DNA from: Papilionanthe hookeriana x Papilionanthe teres
Taxonomy: Eukaryota > Streptophyta > Magnoliopsida > Asparagales > Orchidaceae
Direction: 5' to 3'
DNA: 64,000 nt
Assembly: GCA_022702705.1 (NCBI GenBank)
Contig: CM040434.1
Coordinates: 61,343,334 to 61,407,333 of the forward strand
The notes below the pieces were generated by a model that ran no database searches, was not told the origin of the DNA, and was given only the letters and a program-made list of their open reading frames with translations. The position numbers and the translations under genes are program-made. This document shows positions 21,199-32,506 of the stretch, piece after piece (within the stretch, counting starts at the first letter, position 1; each line of letters starts with the position of its first letter).

Positions 21199-22665
21199 AT
21201 ACGTAGTTCTGGATCTGAAAGATTATTACCTTTAGATTCTGAGTTAGAAAGAACTGTTAGAAGAATTAAAAAAGGAAAAAAAATTCAAAAATTTCAAGAA
21301 ATGACTAATTTACATAATAATTTACAAAATCCAATTGAAATTAATGATCAAAATATTTATAAACCATTAAGGGATTATGCTAACCCTACAGTTGATGAAC
21401 TTCATAGTAGTATTCAAATACCCACTGTAGATGCTATTTCTTTTGAGCTTAAACCGTCTATTATTCAAATGGTTCAAAACAATCAATTTGGTGGAACACC
21501 AAATGAGGATCCAAATTTACACCTTGCTAGTTTTTTAGAACTTTGTGCAACCTTTAAATATAACAATGTTTCTGATGATGCTATTAGGCTTAGAATCTTT
21601 CCTTTTTCTTTAAGAGATAAAGCAAAGATGTGGTCGAAATCATTAGCAACGAGTTCTATTAAAACATGAGCTGAAATGGCACAAAAATTCTTTGCTAAAT
21701 ATTTTCCTCCTTCTAAAACTCGCTAAATTAAGAAATGATATTACTTCATTTAGTCAATTTGATGGGGAGACAATTTATGAAACTTGGGAAATATTTAAAG
21801 AACTATTAAGAAAATGTCCTCATCATGATTTACCCGATTGGTTAATTATTCAAACATTTTATAATGGATTAATTGGATCTTTAAAATCAATTATTGATGC
21901 TCTTCTTTGGAGGTTCTTTAATGTCTAAATCATTTGAAGAAGCTTACACTTTAATTGAAGAAATGACTAACAATAATTTTCAATGGCCTTCTGAAAGGAT
22001 TAATCCTACAAGAATGGCAAGTATTCATGATAATGAAGCCTTTTCTATTTTAGCTTCACAAGTAGTAGCAATGTCTAAGAAATTAGATAGTTTTGCTATT
22101 AATTTATCACATAATAACTCCACTAATATTGAGGATTCTCAAACTATTGAAACTTTACAAGCTATTGCTAGTAAAAATAATCATTATTCAAATTATTATG
22201 ATCCTGGATGGAAAAACATCCTAATTTTAATTGGAATAATTCACAACAATGGGGTAATAATCAATCTCATCCAACTGGAAATTAGAATAATCAAGTTAAT
22301 TCAAACTATAAACCACCTGGATTTAATAATCAACAGAAAAAGTTATCTATAGAAGAATTAATTTTACAACTAAGTAATCAATTACAAAATCAAAACACTG
22401 TTATTCGTAATATTGAGAATCAAATGGGACAAATCGCTAATTTAATTAATTATAGAACCCCAGGAACACTTCCTAGTAATGTTGAAATCAATCCAAAAGA
22501 AACTGGAAAAGAACATGAACATGTTAAAGCTGTACAACTTAGAAGTGGAAAGAAATTAAAAGAAAGAATGCATAATGAAATTGAAAAGGAGATTGAGGTT
22601 GAAGAGATTAAAAAATCTAAAGAAACTCTTCTCCTAATAAAGATCAAACTGATATTTCTATTAAT
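21199..22665 (+). pseudogene. B gag (Athila), start codon lost
   Basis: Frame alignment with element C (ATG at 35647, MGSIGS) places the original start at 21199-21201, where B has ATA. Next come LPLDSELERTVRRIKK, LRDYANPTVDELHSSIQ, MVQNNQFGGTPNEDPNLH and FPFSLRDKAKMWSKSL (capsid). A stop at ~21667 follows SSIKT. The frame continues after a shift (FDGETIYETWEIFKELLRKC, IEEMTNNNFQWPSERINP, MGQIANLINYRTPGTLPS). The ATG at 21301 is only an internal Met. It is the structural protein of the particle; this copy cannot make a full one. Confidence 0.88.
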
Positions 22666-24520
22666 ATGGAAGTTGAAAAATCACCACCACCTTTTCCTCA
22701 AAGACTTAAACAACAGAAGCATGATCATAATTTTTCTAAGTTCTTTGAAATTTTTAAGAAACTTACTATAAACATACCTTTTGCTGAAGCTTTGGAACAG
22801 ATGCCAACTTATGCAAAATTTATGAAAGATATTTTAAGTAAGAAACAAAGATTTGAAGCTTTTGAAACTGTTGCATTAAGTGAAGAATGTAGTGCAATAA
22901 TTCAAAAGAAATTACCTCAAAAACCTAAAGATCCTGGAAGTTTTACTATACCTTGTGCTATTGAAGAAAAGTTTTATGGAAAAGCATTATGCGATTTAGG
23001 AGCATGTATTAGTCTCATGCCATTTTCTATTTTTCAAAGGTTGAATTTAGGAAAGATTACTCCCACCACTGTAACCCTTCAGTTAGCTGATAGATCTTTC
23101 ACTTACCCTAAAGGAGTTATAGAGGATGTTCTTGTTAAAGTAGATAAATTTATCTTCCCTGTAGATTTCATTGTACTTGATATGGAAGAAGATAAAGAAA
23201 TACCTATTATTTTAAGGAGACCTTTTCTAACTATCGGACGAGCTATGATTGATGTGCCAAAAGGAGAATTAACCATGAGAGTTAATGATCAAGAGATTAA
23301 ATTTAATGTCCTTAAATCAATGAAGTACCCTGACAAAGAAAAATGTTGTCGAATGGATATACTTGATTATTTAATTGAGAAACATTATCAAGAAAAATGT
23401 GAAGTCATTTCTGAAGAAAAATTTGAATTATTAACTGATGAAGATGAAGAACTAAAAGAAGAAGAAACTCATTATATTAAAGATAATTGGGAAACTTTGG
23501 ACATAACTCAAAATGATATACTTTTACCCTCAATTAAAAAAGCCCCTGAACTGGAATTAAAAATGTTACCTTCACATTTAAAGTATACATTTTTGGGAAA
23601 TTCATTAACTTTACCTGTTATTATTTCTTCTGAGCTAAGTAAAGATCAAGAAGAAAAATTGATAGGAGTGTTAAAGAATTATAAGAAAGCATTTGGTTGG
23701 ACAATTGCTGACAAAAAAGGAATAAGCCCATCCATTTGTATGCATAGAATTTTAATGGAAGAAAATTTTAAACCTACTATTGAACCACAAAGAAGATTAA
23801 ATCCTATCATGAAAGAGGTTGTTAAAAAAGAAATTGTTAAATGGTTAGATGCTGGTATTATTTATCCTATTTCGGATAGCCAATGGGTAAGTCATATTCA
23901 TTGTGTTCCGAAGAAAGGAGGAGTAACTGTCATTGTCAATGATAAAAATGAACTAATTCCTACAAGATAAGTTACTGGATGGCGAATTTGCATTGATTAT
24001 AGGAAATTAATTGACGCCACTAGAAAGGATCATTTTCCTTTACCTTTCTTGGATCAAATTCTTGATAAATTAGCTGGACACTCATATTTCTATTTCTGGA
24101 TGGATATTCTGGTTATCATCAATTACCTATCGCTCCTGAGGATTAAGAGAAAACAACATTTACAAGTCCTTATGGAACATTTGCCTTTAGAAGAATGCCT
24201 TTTGGTTTATGTAATGCACCTGCAACTTTTTAAAGATGTATGATGTCAATATTTTGTGATTTGATTGACAAAGGAATTGAAATATTCATGGAAGATTTTT
24301 CAATTTTTGGAACTTCTTTTAAATTTTGTTTAGAAAATATTTCCAAAATTCTGAAAAGATGTCAAGAAACAAATTTAGTTCTTAACTGGGAAAAATGTCA
24401 ATTCATGGTCACATAAGGCATTGTACTTGGTCACACGATTTCATAAAAAGGAATGGAAGTAGATCAAGCAAAAGTGAAAATTATTGCTGAATTACAACCA
24501 CCTACTACTGTTACTATGTA
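22666..24520 (+). pseudogene. B protease and reverse transcriptase, N-terminal part
   Basis: Open for 434 codons (22666-23970). Protease motif ALCDLGACISLMPFSIFQRL at ~22986-23045 (D-L-G-A), with LADRSFTYPKGVIEDVLVKV and TIGRAMIDVPKGE. RT begins with FGWTIADKKGISPSICMHRI and RRLNPIMKEVVKKEIVKWL. A TAA at 23968-23970 (PTR-stop) is followed by GWRICIDYRKLIDATRKDHF. A frameshift lies near 24095 in the FLDGYSGYH-equivalent region. The catalytic motif reads FMED at 24285-24296 instead of FMDD, losing the first catalytic Asp. Further stops follow at ~24415 and ~24445. Confidence 0.9.
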
Positions 24521-24999
24521 AGAAGTTTTCTAGGTCGTGCTGGATTTTATAGAAGAAATATAAAGAATTTTTCTAAAATTGCTAAACCTCTTTGTCATTT
24601 ATTGGAAAAACATGCTAAATTTGAATTTAACAAATAATGTGTTAATGCTTTTAATATTTTAAAAGAAAAATTAATAACTGCACCTATCATTGTTGCACCT
24701 AATTGGAATAAGTCTTTTAAATTAATGTGTGATGCAAGTGATTTTGTAATTGGAGCTGTATTGGGACTAAAATATGAGAAAATTTTCAAAGTAATATATT
24801 ATGCTAGTAAAACTCTTACTGAAACTCAAAGAAATTACGCTACTACTGAGAAAGAGCTTCTAGCTATAGTATATGCCTTTGATAAATTTAGACCTTATCT
24901 TCTTGGTACTAAATGCATAGTTCATACTGATCATTCCACTATTAAATATCTAATGTCATAAAAGGATACTAAACCTAGACTAATAAGATGGGTTTTACT
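24521..24999 (+). pseudogene. B RT connection and RNase H
   Basis: After a one-base frame change near 24520 come FYRRNIKNFSKIAKPLC and, at 24725, the RNase H: LMCDASDFVIGAVLG (first Asp), YYASKTLTETQRNYATTEKE (Glu) and CIVHTDHSTIKYLMS (Asp in HTDH). The three acidic residues are present. A TAA at 24959 ends the frame just before KDTKPRLIRWVLLLQEFD. It degrades the RNA strand of the hybrid during cDNA synthesis; this copy is broken. Confidence 0.9.
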
Positions 25000-26447
25000 T
25001 CTACAAGAATTTGATTTTTAAATAGTGGATAGAAAAGGGACGGACAACCAAATTGCTGATCATTTATCTAGAATTAAGAATGATGATATTACTGAAGAAA
25101 ATATAAATGAGAAATTTCCTGATGAACATTTATATGTTATTCAAGGATACCAAACACCTTGGTATGTGGATATAGTTAACTATTTAGTTAGCAATATTCT
25201 ACCTTATAGGTTGGATGAAAAATTTATTAAGAAATTTAAAAATGATGCTAAATATTATATTTGGGAAGATCCTCATTTATTTAAATTAGGAAGAGATTCT
25301 ATAATTCGAAGATGCGTACCTTATGAAGAAACTTTTGCTATTATTCAAAAATGTCATGATTCCGATTTTGGAGGACACTTTGGAATAGATAAAACTGCAC
25401 TTAAAATTTTAAATTCAGGATTTTATTGGCCTACTTTATTCAGAGATGTGAAACATTATGTTAAAACATGTGATCGATGTCAAAGAATGAGAATTATATC
25501 CAAGAAAGATGAAATGCCTTTAAACTATATAATGGAAGTTGAAATTTTTAATATATAGGGTTTAGACTTTATGGGACCATTTATACCATCATCTGAAAAA
25601 ATTTATATTTTATTAGCAGTTGATTATGTTTCAAAGTGGATTGAAGCTGTAGCATTGCCTAACTGTGACTCCAAAAGTGTATCTAAATTTTTGAAGAAGA
25701 TGATTTTTTCAAGATTTGGAATGCCTAAGGTAATTATCACAGATGGTGGACGTTATTTTAGAAATATAAGAATTCAATCATTACTGCAAAAATTTGGAAT
25801 CAAACATAAAATTGCATCTGCATATCACCCACAAACAAGTGGAATGGCTGAAGTATCAAACAGAAAAAATAAAATAATTTTAGAGAAGACTGTTAATCCT
25901 AAAAGAACTGATTGGGTTGATAGACTTGATTCTGCATTATGGGCTTATAGAACAGCTTATAAGACACCAATAGGAATATCACCTTACCTGTTAGTTTTTG
26001 GAAAACACTGTCACTTACCTGTTGAACTTGAACATAAAGCTTATTGGGCGATAAAGGAGTTTAATTCTGATTTAAATACTACAGGAGAAAAAATGATTAT
26101 TGCAATTAAATGAGATGGATGAAATAAGAAATGAATCATATGATAATGCAAAAATTTATAAAGAGAAAATGAAGGTATTACATAATAAAAAAATTTCAGG
26201 AAAAATATTTGAGCATGGACAAGAAGTATTACTATTTAATACTCGTTTAAGACTTTTTCTTGGAAAATTGAGATCAAAATGGATAGGACTATATATAATT
26301 GAAAAAGTATACCAATATGGAGCTGTGGATATTAAAGACCTCAAAACGGGAAAATTTTTTAAAGTTAATGGATTAAGATTAAAGCCTTATTTTGGAGACA
26401 TTAAAAAAATTTATAAAAAGGCTTATGAATTAAGTCAACCTGATTAA
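25000..26447 (+). pseudogene. B integrase (nearly open)
   Basis: Zinc domain: CHDSDFGGHFGIDKTA and CDRCQRM (25354-25490). Core: AVDYVSKWIEAVAL (Asp), VIITDGGRYF (Asp, ~25737) and GMAEVSNRKNKIILEKTV (Glu, ~25845), with the full D-D-E triad visible. C-terminal domain: FEHGQEVLLFNTRLRLF and FKVNGLRLKPYFG, ending at 26445. Only two interruptions: a TAG at 25556 before GLDFMGPFIPSS and a frame overlap at 26100-26113. This is the best preserved gene of B. Confidence 0.92.
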
Positions 26448-27039
26448 AAATTACTTAGGTAGGGCTGACGACGTTAAACCAAGCGCCTAATGAGAGGTAA
26501 CCCATAGATTTTAATTTTTAGTGTGTTTTTACATTTTTGATGTATGGTTATGCCTCAGACTTGACTAAGTTTATATAACTTCGAAAATTAAAAATTATCT
26601 TAAAGTATATAAAGTTTTGACTTTGTATCACTCCATTTCATATGTGAGCAAAAAGGAGATCAAGTTAACCTTCATTGAAATTATGTATAATTGCGTTATT
26701 GAGATTGTTCTGATTTTACCATTATAATTTACCTATTTTTGGAAAACGAAACCTTGAAATTTGACGTTAGGTGAAACAGAGTCGAACATGGTTCTGGCGC
26801 CTAGGCGCCAGAATTCGGCGCCTAAGCGCCAGAATAAGCTGTGTGTCGATGGGTCCGACGCCTAGGAGCTAGATTTGGCGCCTAAGCGCCACGGTTACTA
26901 GGTCGTGCAAAAACCAAATACTTTCAATTTTGCACACGATTTTCACTTTTAAATTAACCCATCTTCATCCCCAATCCCTAAGTAATCAATATTTCAACCC
27001 AAAAACTTTCTTGAGAAATTAGAGAGGATTTTTGAAGAA
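26448..27039 (+). other. B post-pol spacer with GGCGCC palindrome pair
   Basis: No coding signal. At 26792-26813 lies a perfect 22-bp palindrome with core GGCGCCTAGGCGCC, followed 2 bases on by GGCGCCTAAGCGCC, and a degenerate third pair near 26860-26892. GC-rich palindromes stand out in an AT-rich element and recur at 27786, 30896, 31138 and 41787. They could form RNA hairpins. Confidence 0.75.
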
Positions 27040-27393
27040 ATGGAGAGGAGAAATTTTGGAGAAGAGGCTAGAGAAGGTCCAAAAGATCCTCAACCCTACT
27101 TCAATGGTTTCATCGCTGTAAGTTTGGAGAAAATTTATAGTAGTCTTGATAAATTTGAAGCGAATTTCAAAAGTATTGGAGACCACCTTCATGAGATGTA
27201 TCATCAGATTGAACATCTGGAATGGCAGGCGAAACTCTAATTTGATCATCTAGTGGCTTATCAAGATGCTCAAGTGGAGATGTATGTGAAGAACAAGTGG
27301 ATCAATGAGAAAACGGCTACAGATTTTCTGAGAGCGTTAGTTTTCTTCCTTAGTAGGCCAAGCAATCTTCATTGTGAAGATAATGGAAATTAG
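27040..27393 (+). pseudogene. B small ORF, coiled-coil-like, unknown
   Basis: Starts MERRNFGEEAREGPKDPQP and is rich in charged residues and Leu/Ile with heptad-like spacing (LEKIYSSLDKFEANFKSIG, MYHQIEHLEWQ). A TAA at 27238 is followed in the same frame by FDHLVAYQDAQVEMYVKNKW up to TAG at 27391-27393, so one nonsense change may have shortened it. It lies between pol and the env-like ORF. I do not recognise the protein; similar small ORFs occur in Athila 3' regions. Confidence 0.5.
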
Positions 27394-28191
27394 ATAGTGA
27401 TTTGGTGAGATCGTGATTTATCTAGTGAGTTGTTGTGTCGATTTAGTGAATTGATTGTGTTTGTTTGTGTATTTACTTTCATGTTTAATGTGTGTTGTAT
27501 TTGTTTTCAAATTGTGTTATTTGATTCTGTGTTAAGACTTGAATCATTATATTATATTTTTCTGAAGTGTATTGAGCCAATATTGAAGATTATAAAGGGA
27601 AATTAGAGAAGTTTGATTTAAACCTTGTGTTTGATTGGTGGATTTAATATTTAATTTTTAAAATTTTTGGAAAATGTTTTGGAAGTTAGAAACTGAAGCC
27701 CTATTCAAATATGAGTCATTGGAAGTTGAATTTATGAATTTTGGTGGAAAATAAAGTTTTAGAGTGATTTTTGTGAAAGGCGAGTCTGGCGCCTAGGCGC
27801 CATAATTCAGCGCCTAAGCACCGGTTCGGCCTGCTTACCAGAAAAACACCATATAAACCCCATTTGCCATGGATGATGCCTAAGCTTCATCTTCTTCCCC
27901 CATTTTCATGAAAATACACCTCTTAGATCTATTTTGAGGTCAAAACATCAAGTATTTGGGCACGAAATCACTTGATTTCTTCATCTCGAGGTCATATCTA
28001 CACTCTAATCCATTTATTTTCGATTTTCACCATAGTTTTTCCTATGTTTTGCTAAAAACCGAAATTTTGAGAAAAATTTTGATTTTTAGGTATTCTATTT
28101 GGATTTTTAAACTTATTTTAAATTTCTTAAACTTAAAAAGAGTTTAAATATTTGATTCATAAATTTGTTCTTGTTTTTTCTCCACGTTTAG
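27394..28191 (+). other. B spacer before env-like ORF
   Basis: T/G-rich, non-coding. It contains a second palindrome pair at 27786-27822 (TGGCGCCTAGGCGCCA then GCGCCTAAGCACC). A frame at 27956-28147 shows no family similarity. The interval could hold an intron or leader for a spliced env-like message, as the region ends in a T-rich stretch (TTCTTGTTTTTTCTCCACGTTTAG, 28168-28191) just before the ATG, which resembles a 3' splice site. Confidence 0.5.
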
Positions 28192-29354
28192 ATGTCACCG
28201 AAATCTAAGCGAGGGAAGGGACGAGAAAATTTTGACAATAGCAAGTTCGCGACTGCGACAGCGCATTTTCGATATCACGAATTTGCGATGTCAAGAAAGT
28301 TTATCTCGGAGCAAAGCTTTTACAATCCGGGTGAAATGATCGAAAACACAATCGTTGCGCACAACTGGCAATGATTTGTTATTTCACTATTGTTGCTGTC
28401 ATTCCAGTCGTTCGCGAATTTTTAGCTAACTTTTTAGATGCGGAAGACTATGAAGTCTTCGTTAGAGGTATTGGAATAGGATTTTCTCCAGAAAGGATCA
28501 ATGTATTTTATGGACTGCCACCTACCATCGAGTGTCACTATTCTGGATTATCTCCATCTGAGGGAGATCTTAAGATGATTATTGCTTATTTGCCTGACGG
28601 CACTGGAGCCTGGAAGGTCTGAAATGAAAAATAGGTAAATTTCAAATCTTCCAAATTAAATGGTGTTTCAAAGGCTTGCCATTATTTTATTTCTGCTAGA
28701 CTTCTACCTTCCAACCACCTGAGTGAAGTCACTAGAGAACGAGTTATCTTAAACTACTGCATTCAGGAGAGGAAGACGATAAATGTCGGCAATATCATTT
28801 ATGATTCTGTGGAGTCTACTACTAGATCCAACACTTCTATGGGACTGGGATTCCCATCTTTGATCTATTCTTTATGTGTTAGTAATGAAGTCACTGCTGA
28901 TATTTATGAGGAGAAGTTGAAGTCTACCAAGCCAATTGGGTAGGAGAGTGTTAGTATCTATGCCCATTTTTGAGGGAAGAGATCGACCGCTCCTCCTACT
29001 TCTGCAAACACTTCAAGTAGACCTTCTACTTCCAGACCTTCTACTTCTACTGCTGAGCCACCATCTAGTTTTTGGGAATCGATGCATGATCAGTTTCTAG
29101 AGAAGCAACATGAGTTGTTTCAAACTCACTACAGAGTTGATTCTATTGATAAGAATATTGATCATTTATCTGAGTATACCCAGAGGAAGAGTAGTTACGA
29201 TGCTGAGTATGATGAAGCTCTCGTTAGATTCTTGAAGGGAGAGCATGATGTTCAGTTTCCTACCTTTCCTAGTTTCTCACCATATGTTGATCCCAAGGAT
29301 GTTGAGTTTTCTTTTGGTGATGATGACGATGCTGAGGCTACAGACAGTGATTAG
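28192..29354 (+). pseudogene. B env-like / Transposase_32-type ORF
   Basis: Athila third ORF. It opens MSPKSKRGKGRENFDNSKF, then FRYHEFAMSRKFISEQSF and AVIPVVREFLANFLDAEDY, EVFVRGIGIGFSPERINVFY and YLPDGTGAWKV, the pattern of the plant transposon-protein family (Transposase_32) found in Athila elements. After a variable Ser/Thr/Pro-rich stretch (29000-29070) comes an acidic C-terminus ending DDDDAEATDSD at 29352. A frameshift lies at ~28371 and stops at ~28620, 28633, 28940 and 28972. Athila proteins at this position are often called env-like; I see no convincing signal peptide, so an envelope role is not supported here. Confidence 0.8.
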
Positions 29355-30686
29355 TGGTCTGATTTACCTCTGAATTGTGCTAAGTTTGTTGTTAGTTTAG
29401 TTTGTTTGCTAGTATTGATTGTTGTTTGTTGTTTGCTAGTTTAGATTTATTTATTTACTTTGTGTGAATTGTTGGGTGTTAAGACTTTTGTTAGAGTATT
29501 TTTAATGTATTGTGTTTAAGATTGAAATTTGGATAAATTTATTTTATTTCTGTTTCAGCCTACTGTTTAGTAGTCAGTATTGTTGTTTTATTTCTGTTAT
29601 TATAAGTAGTATAGTCATTTAATTTAATTACTAATGAGCCTGCTTACTTTTATACCTGCTTCATTATTTCAATATTATTCATAAAAGTATGTGTAGAAGT
29701 AAATTTTTCTTTTTAGAATGTTTTTTTTTAACATACTTATAAAAATTCCTTTTTAAAATTATGTTTTTCTTTCTCTCATACTTAAAAAAAAAAGAAAATT
29801 TTTTTTATGATAGACCAAAACTTATGTTTGTGGGAAAGGGAAAATACATTCTAATTTAAATTTTATTTGTCCTTAAGGAGCTAATATTTTCTTAAAATAA
29901 AATTTTTTTAACACAACATGAGGAATAAAGAATCTATTTAAGATCACTTAAATTTTTTAAATTATAAATACTTTAGTGGACTTAACCAAAAATTTTAAAA
30001 ACTTTGATTGATTTTAAGAATAAAATTATTCAACTTAAAGAAGAATAAGATTAAGAAATTTTTCTATTCATAGTAGAGATAATTGAATTTTAGAAGTATG
30101 AAGTAATCAAAAAATTATAACTCGAAAAAGAATAGATTGAAATTCTTTCTGAAATCAATTTATGTTATAATAATTAAGTGAAAATGTATAAGTTTGAAAA
30201 TATAAGCTAAGGATAGTGAAGTTCAAAACCATTAACAGGCTATTCAGACACAGTAATCCTCTCTTTAAAAAAAAAGGAAAAAAAAGAGAGGAGAAGCTTG
30301 AGGAAATTCCTAATCAAAAATTGCCTTCACTTGAATTAACTTATAAAAGAAAAACTGATTACATTTATTACTTAATTTTTATGCATGTATTTTTATTAGA
30401 AAAGAATTTCATGAAGATCTTTTTCTTGTGAATAATTTATGTGATCTTAATATCATAAACTACAATTATTTTCGAAGTGAATGAAAATTTTTTGAAGTCT
30501 TATGATTTGATAGTTAGAATATTCTTTAAATTCTTAAAATTAAACTTAGTTAGCGAAATTTGGTTAATGATTTACTAAAGTTTTATAAAATCAAAAATCT
30601 TAAGAAGTCTTAAATATTTACCTTTTTATTCCAAATGTTATACCTTTTATATAGTAAAAAGGGTTACTTGAGGACAAGTAACCTTT
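29355..30686 (+). other. B 3' untranslated region
   Basis: AT-rich with A- and T-runs; small frames (such as 30216-30431) are Lys/Leu-rich and lack family similarity. Just before the PPT is an ACTTGAGGACAAGTAACCTT imperfect inverted repeat (30665-30685), a motif seen before Athila PPTs and mirrored next to element D (42028-42045). Confidence 0.7.
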
Positions 30687-30701
30687 AAGTTTGGGAAATT
30701 T
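30687..30701 (+). other. B polypurine tract
   Basis: AAGTTTGGGAAATTT directly before the LTR start TGATCC. It matches the Athila form AAGTTTGGGGG and primes plus-strand DNA synthesis. Two of the usual G residues have become A. Confidence 0.75.
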
Positions 30702-31227
30702 TGATCCAAGAAAAAAATACCTATTTTTATGCCTTGGTTTTTATTAAATTTTAAGGATATTATGCTTTAATGAAAGGTACTTTCATGTTTTTGGATGTAG
30801 GTGATGCAAAAATGTTCAAGAAGGAGAAAATATGAAAAAGGAGCAAAAAGGAGCAAAAATAGAGCCAAAATGCAAAATTTTCAAAATTATTGGCCTGGCG
30901 CCTAGGTGCCAGAGTCCGGCGCCTAAGCACCAGCTCGATATAGAAAACTGTTAAGTTTTTGATGACTTCTGGGAGGCTATTTTGACGGGGTGAGCAGTTA
31001 TTGGACCTTCTATAAGATTGGCAGTTGTTCATGGTTTATCGGACATGTGATACAATGTATTTGGAAGCTTCAAAATAGTTTTAATTGCGAAGAGGTGTGA
31101 TCCAAAGGGAAGAGGTGCGAAGAACTAGAAGCGGTGTCTGGCGCCTTGGCGCCAGGCACACCTTCTAGAAGATTCATTGAATGTGGACACATTTTGAAGA
31201 GGTGCCTTGAGGTAACCCTTGAAGCCT

Positions 31228-31239
31228 ATAAATAGGAGG
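31228..31239 (+). promoter_or_regulatory. Likely TATA box in B 3' LTR
   Basis: CTATAAATAGGA matches the plant TATA consensus and is followed about 30-60 bases on by a C/T-rich stretch (CCCTATCTACCCTTCCC, 31261-31277), a plausible initiator and leader. It is the clearest core promoter in the window. The same region is missing from the truncated 5' LTR, so element B itself no longer has it upstream of gag. Confidence 0.7.
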
Positions 31240-32453
31240 GTATTCCTTCAGAGAAAAACGCCCTATCTACCCTTCCCTATCTAGAGTCCTATCTAGAGAG
31301 AGAATTAGAGAGATCATATTAGGGCCACCTTTTTAATTTCCTTCATAAATTAGTGAGTTTATTTTAGAGTTTGTATTCAGAGTTTGAAAGAGTAGGTGCA
31401 TCTGTTGTTCACTATGCTTTGGAGTCAGTAAGAATCAGAAGTTCAGTAGGAGAAACATCTAAGATAAGTATTTTTATTTTGATTCAAAGTTTATTTATTA
31501 TGTTTTGTTATTTAATTTCAATGTGTTTAGAGTAATTAATTTACTTTCTCCTTTCAATTATGAAAAGATAGATAAGATAATACAAAATTCGTCGAAGAAT
31601 TAAAAATCATATATTTTCAAAACATTGTGATGATATTAATATCGGTTCTTAATTTACTATTTAAATTGGCCATTTAAATTGTTAGAACCTATTGAAGAGT
31701 TTTGAGACCTAGAAGGAGATGAATTCTTAACTTGTAGATATCACATGAATCCTAGGATAGTCGAAGGCCTTGTGCGGGTTATTCAAGGTGAAGTGCAAAT
31801 AAATAGGAAGATATTATATAATGGGCGTAGAATTGATAAGTTTTTAGAGTGACGGACTAAATTCTTGTGATTTGGTTTATAGAAATGGAAAGGGTCACTA
31901 GTAGGGCAGACCATAGCCACCCTTGGACATCTAGTAGTGTGAGCCTAGATTAACTCATTCTACTAACAATACATCCGAACCTGACCTATAGGCTAGCTAG
32001 TGTTCTTTGCACCTAGATCAAAGGGTAAAGAATATGAATGCTTCTATTTGGCACAATACCATAAATTTATATTCTCCACGAATATTATCATTATCTTAGA
32101 AAATCTTGAATTAATTGAAAGGGATAAAGTTGCTTTCTGATTGCTATTTACATCAATTATTTTATTCCTGCTTTATTATTGCATCTTGTAAATTAAAGAT
32201 TATAAATGAAATAATTTAAAATAAAAATATTTATAAATCTATAACTCTCTCCTCGTGGGATCGATACTGGGGTCTTTGTTTCAAAGCCCTATATTACTTG
32301 AAACGATACGTATACTTGCATAGAACCCCTAGTGTGTAAAGTATTTTCCATAAAATTATATTTATATACACTAGTCGCTATTATTATTTATAACATATAT
32401 TTTTGAAAGCATTAATTAGTACATTGATCTTCAGAGGACTTCGGGTCAAGTTT

Positions 32454-32476
32454 TGGCACCGTTGCCAGGGAAGAGA
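32454..32476 (+). other. PBS-like copy inside the LTR of B
   Basis: TGGCACCGTTGCCAGGGAAG lies 50-60 bp before the LTR end, within the part shared by both LTRs (20983-21006 in the 5' copy). It is preceded by GGGTCAAGTTT, the same context as the true LTR end, so an older LTR end plus PBS was absorbed into the LTR. Confidence 0.7.
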
Positions 32477-32506
32477 ATTTTAGTACGCATATATTTATAT
32501 CTGGTC

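Larger units (their letters stand above)
20364..32506 (+). mobile_element. B: Athila Ty3/gypsy element, 5' LTR truncated
   Basis: Order: partial LTR (20364-21043), PBS (21050), gag, protease, RT, RNase H, integrase, a small ORF, an env-like ORF, PPT (30687) and a 3' LTR (30702-32506). The shared LTR end (20364-21043 against 31826-32506) identifies the pair. gag-pol landmarks and the Transposase_32-type ORF after pol are diagnostic of the Athila lineage. Coding is interrupted by many stops and frameshifts. The 5' LTR joins fragment A in mid-LTR at an ATTGAT overlap, so A and B may once have been neighbouring elements sharing an LTR. Confidence 0.9.
30702..32506 (+). repeat. B 3' LTR, 1.8 kb
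   Basis: From TGATCCAAG after the PPT to GGTCA at 32506. The last ~680 bp match the 5' LTR remnant. GGCGCC palindromes lie at 30896-30932 and 31138-31155. A CCTATAAATAGGAG (~31227-31240) is a good TATA-box match, with transcription probably starting a few tens of bases on, near 31260-31280. Any 5-bp target duplication would begin CTTAT (32507), but the other end is lost. Confidence 0.85.
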
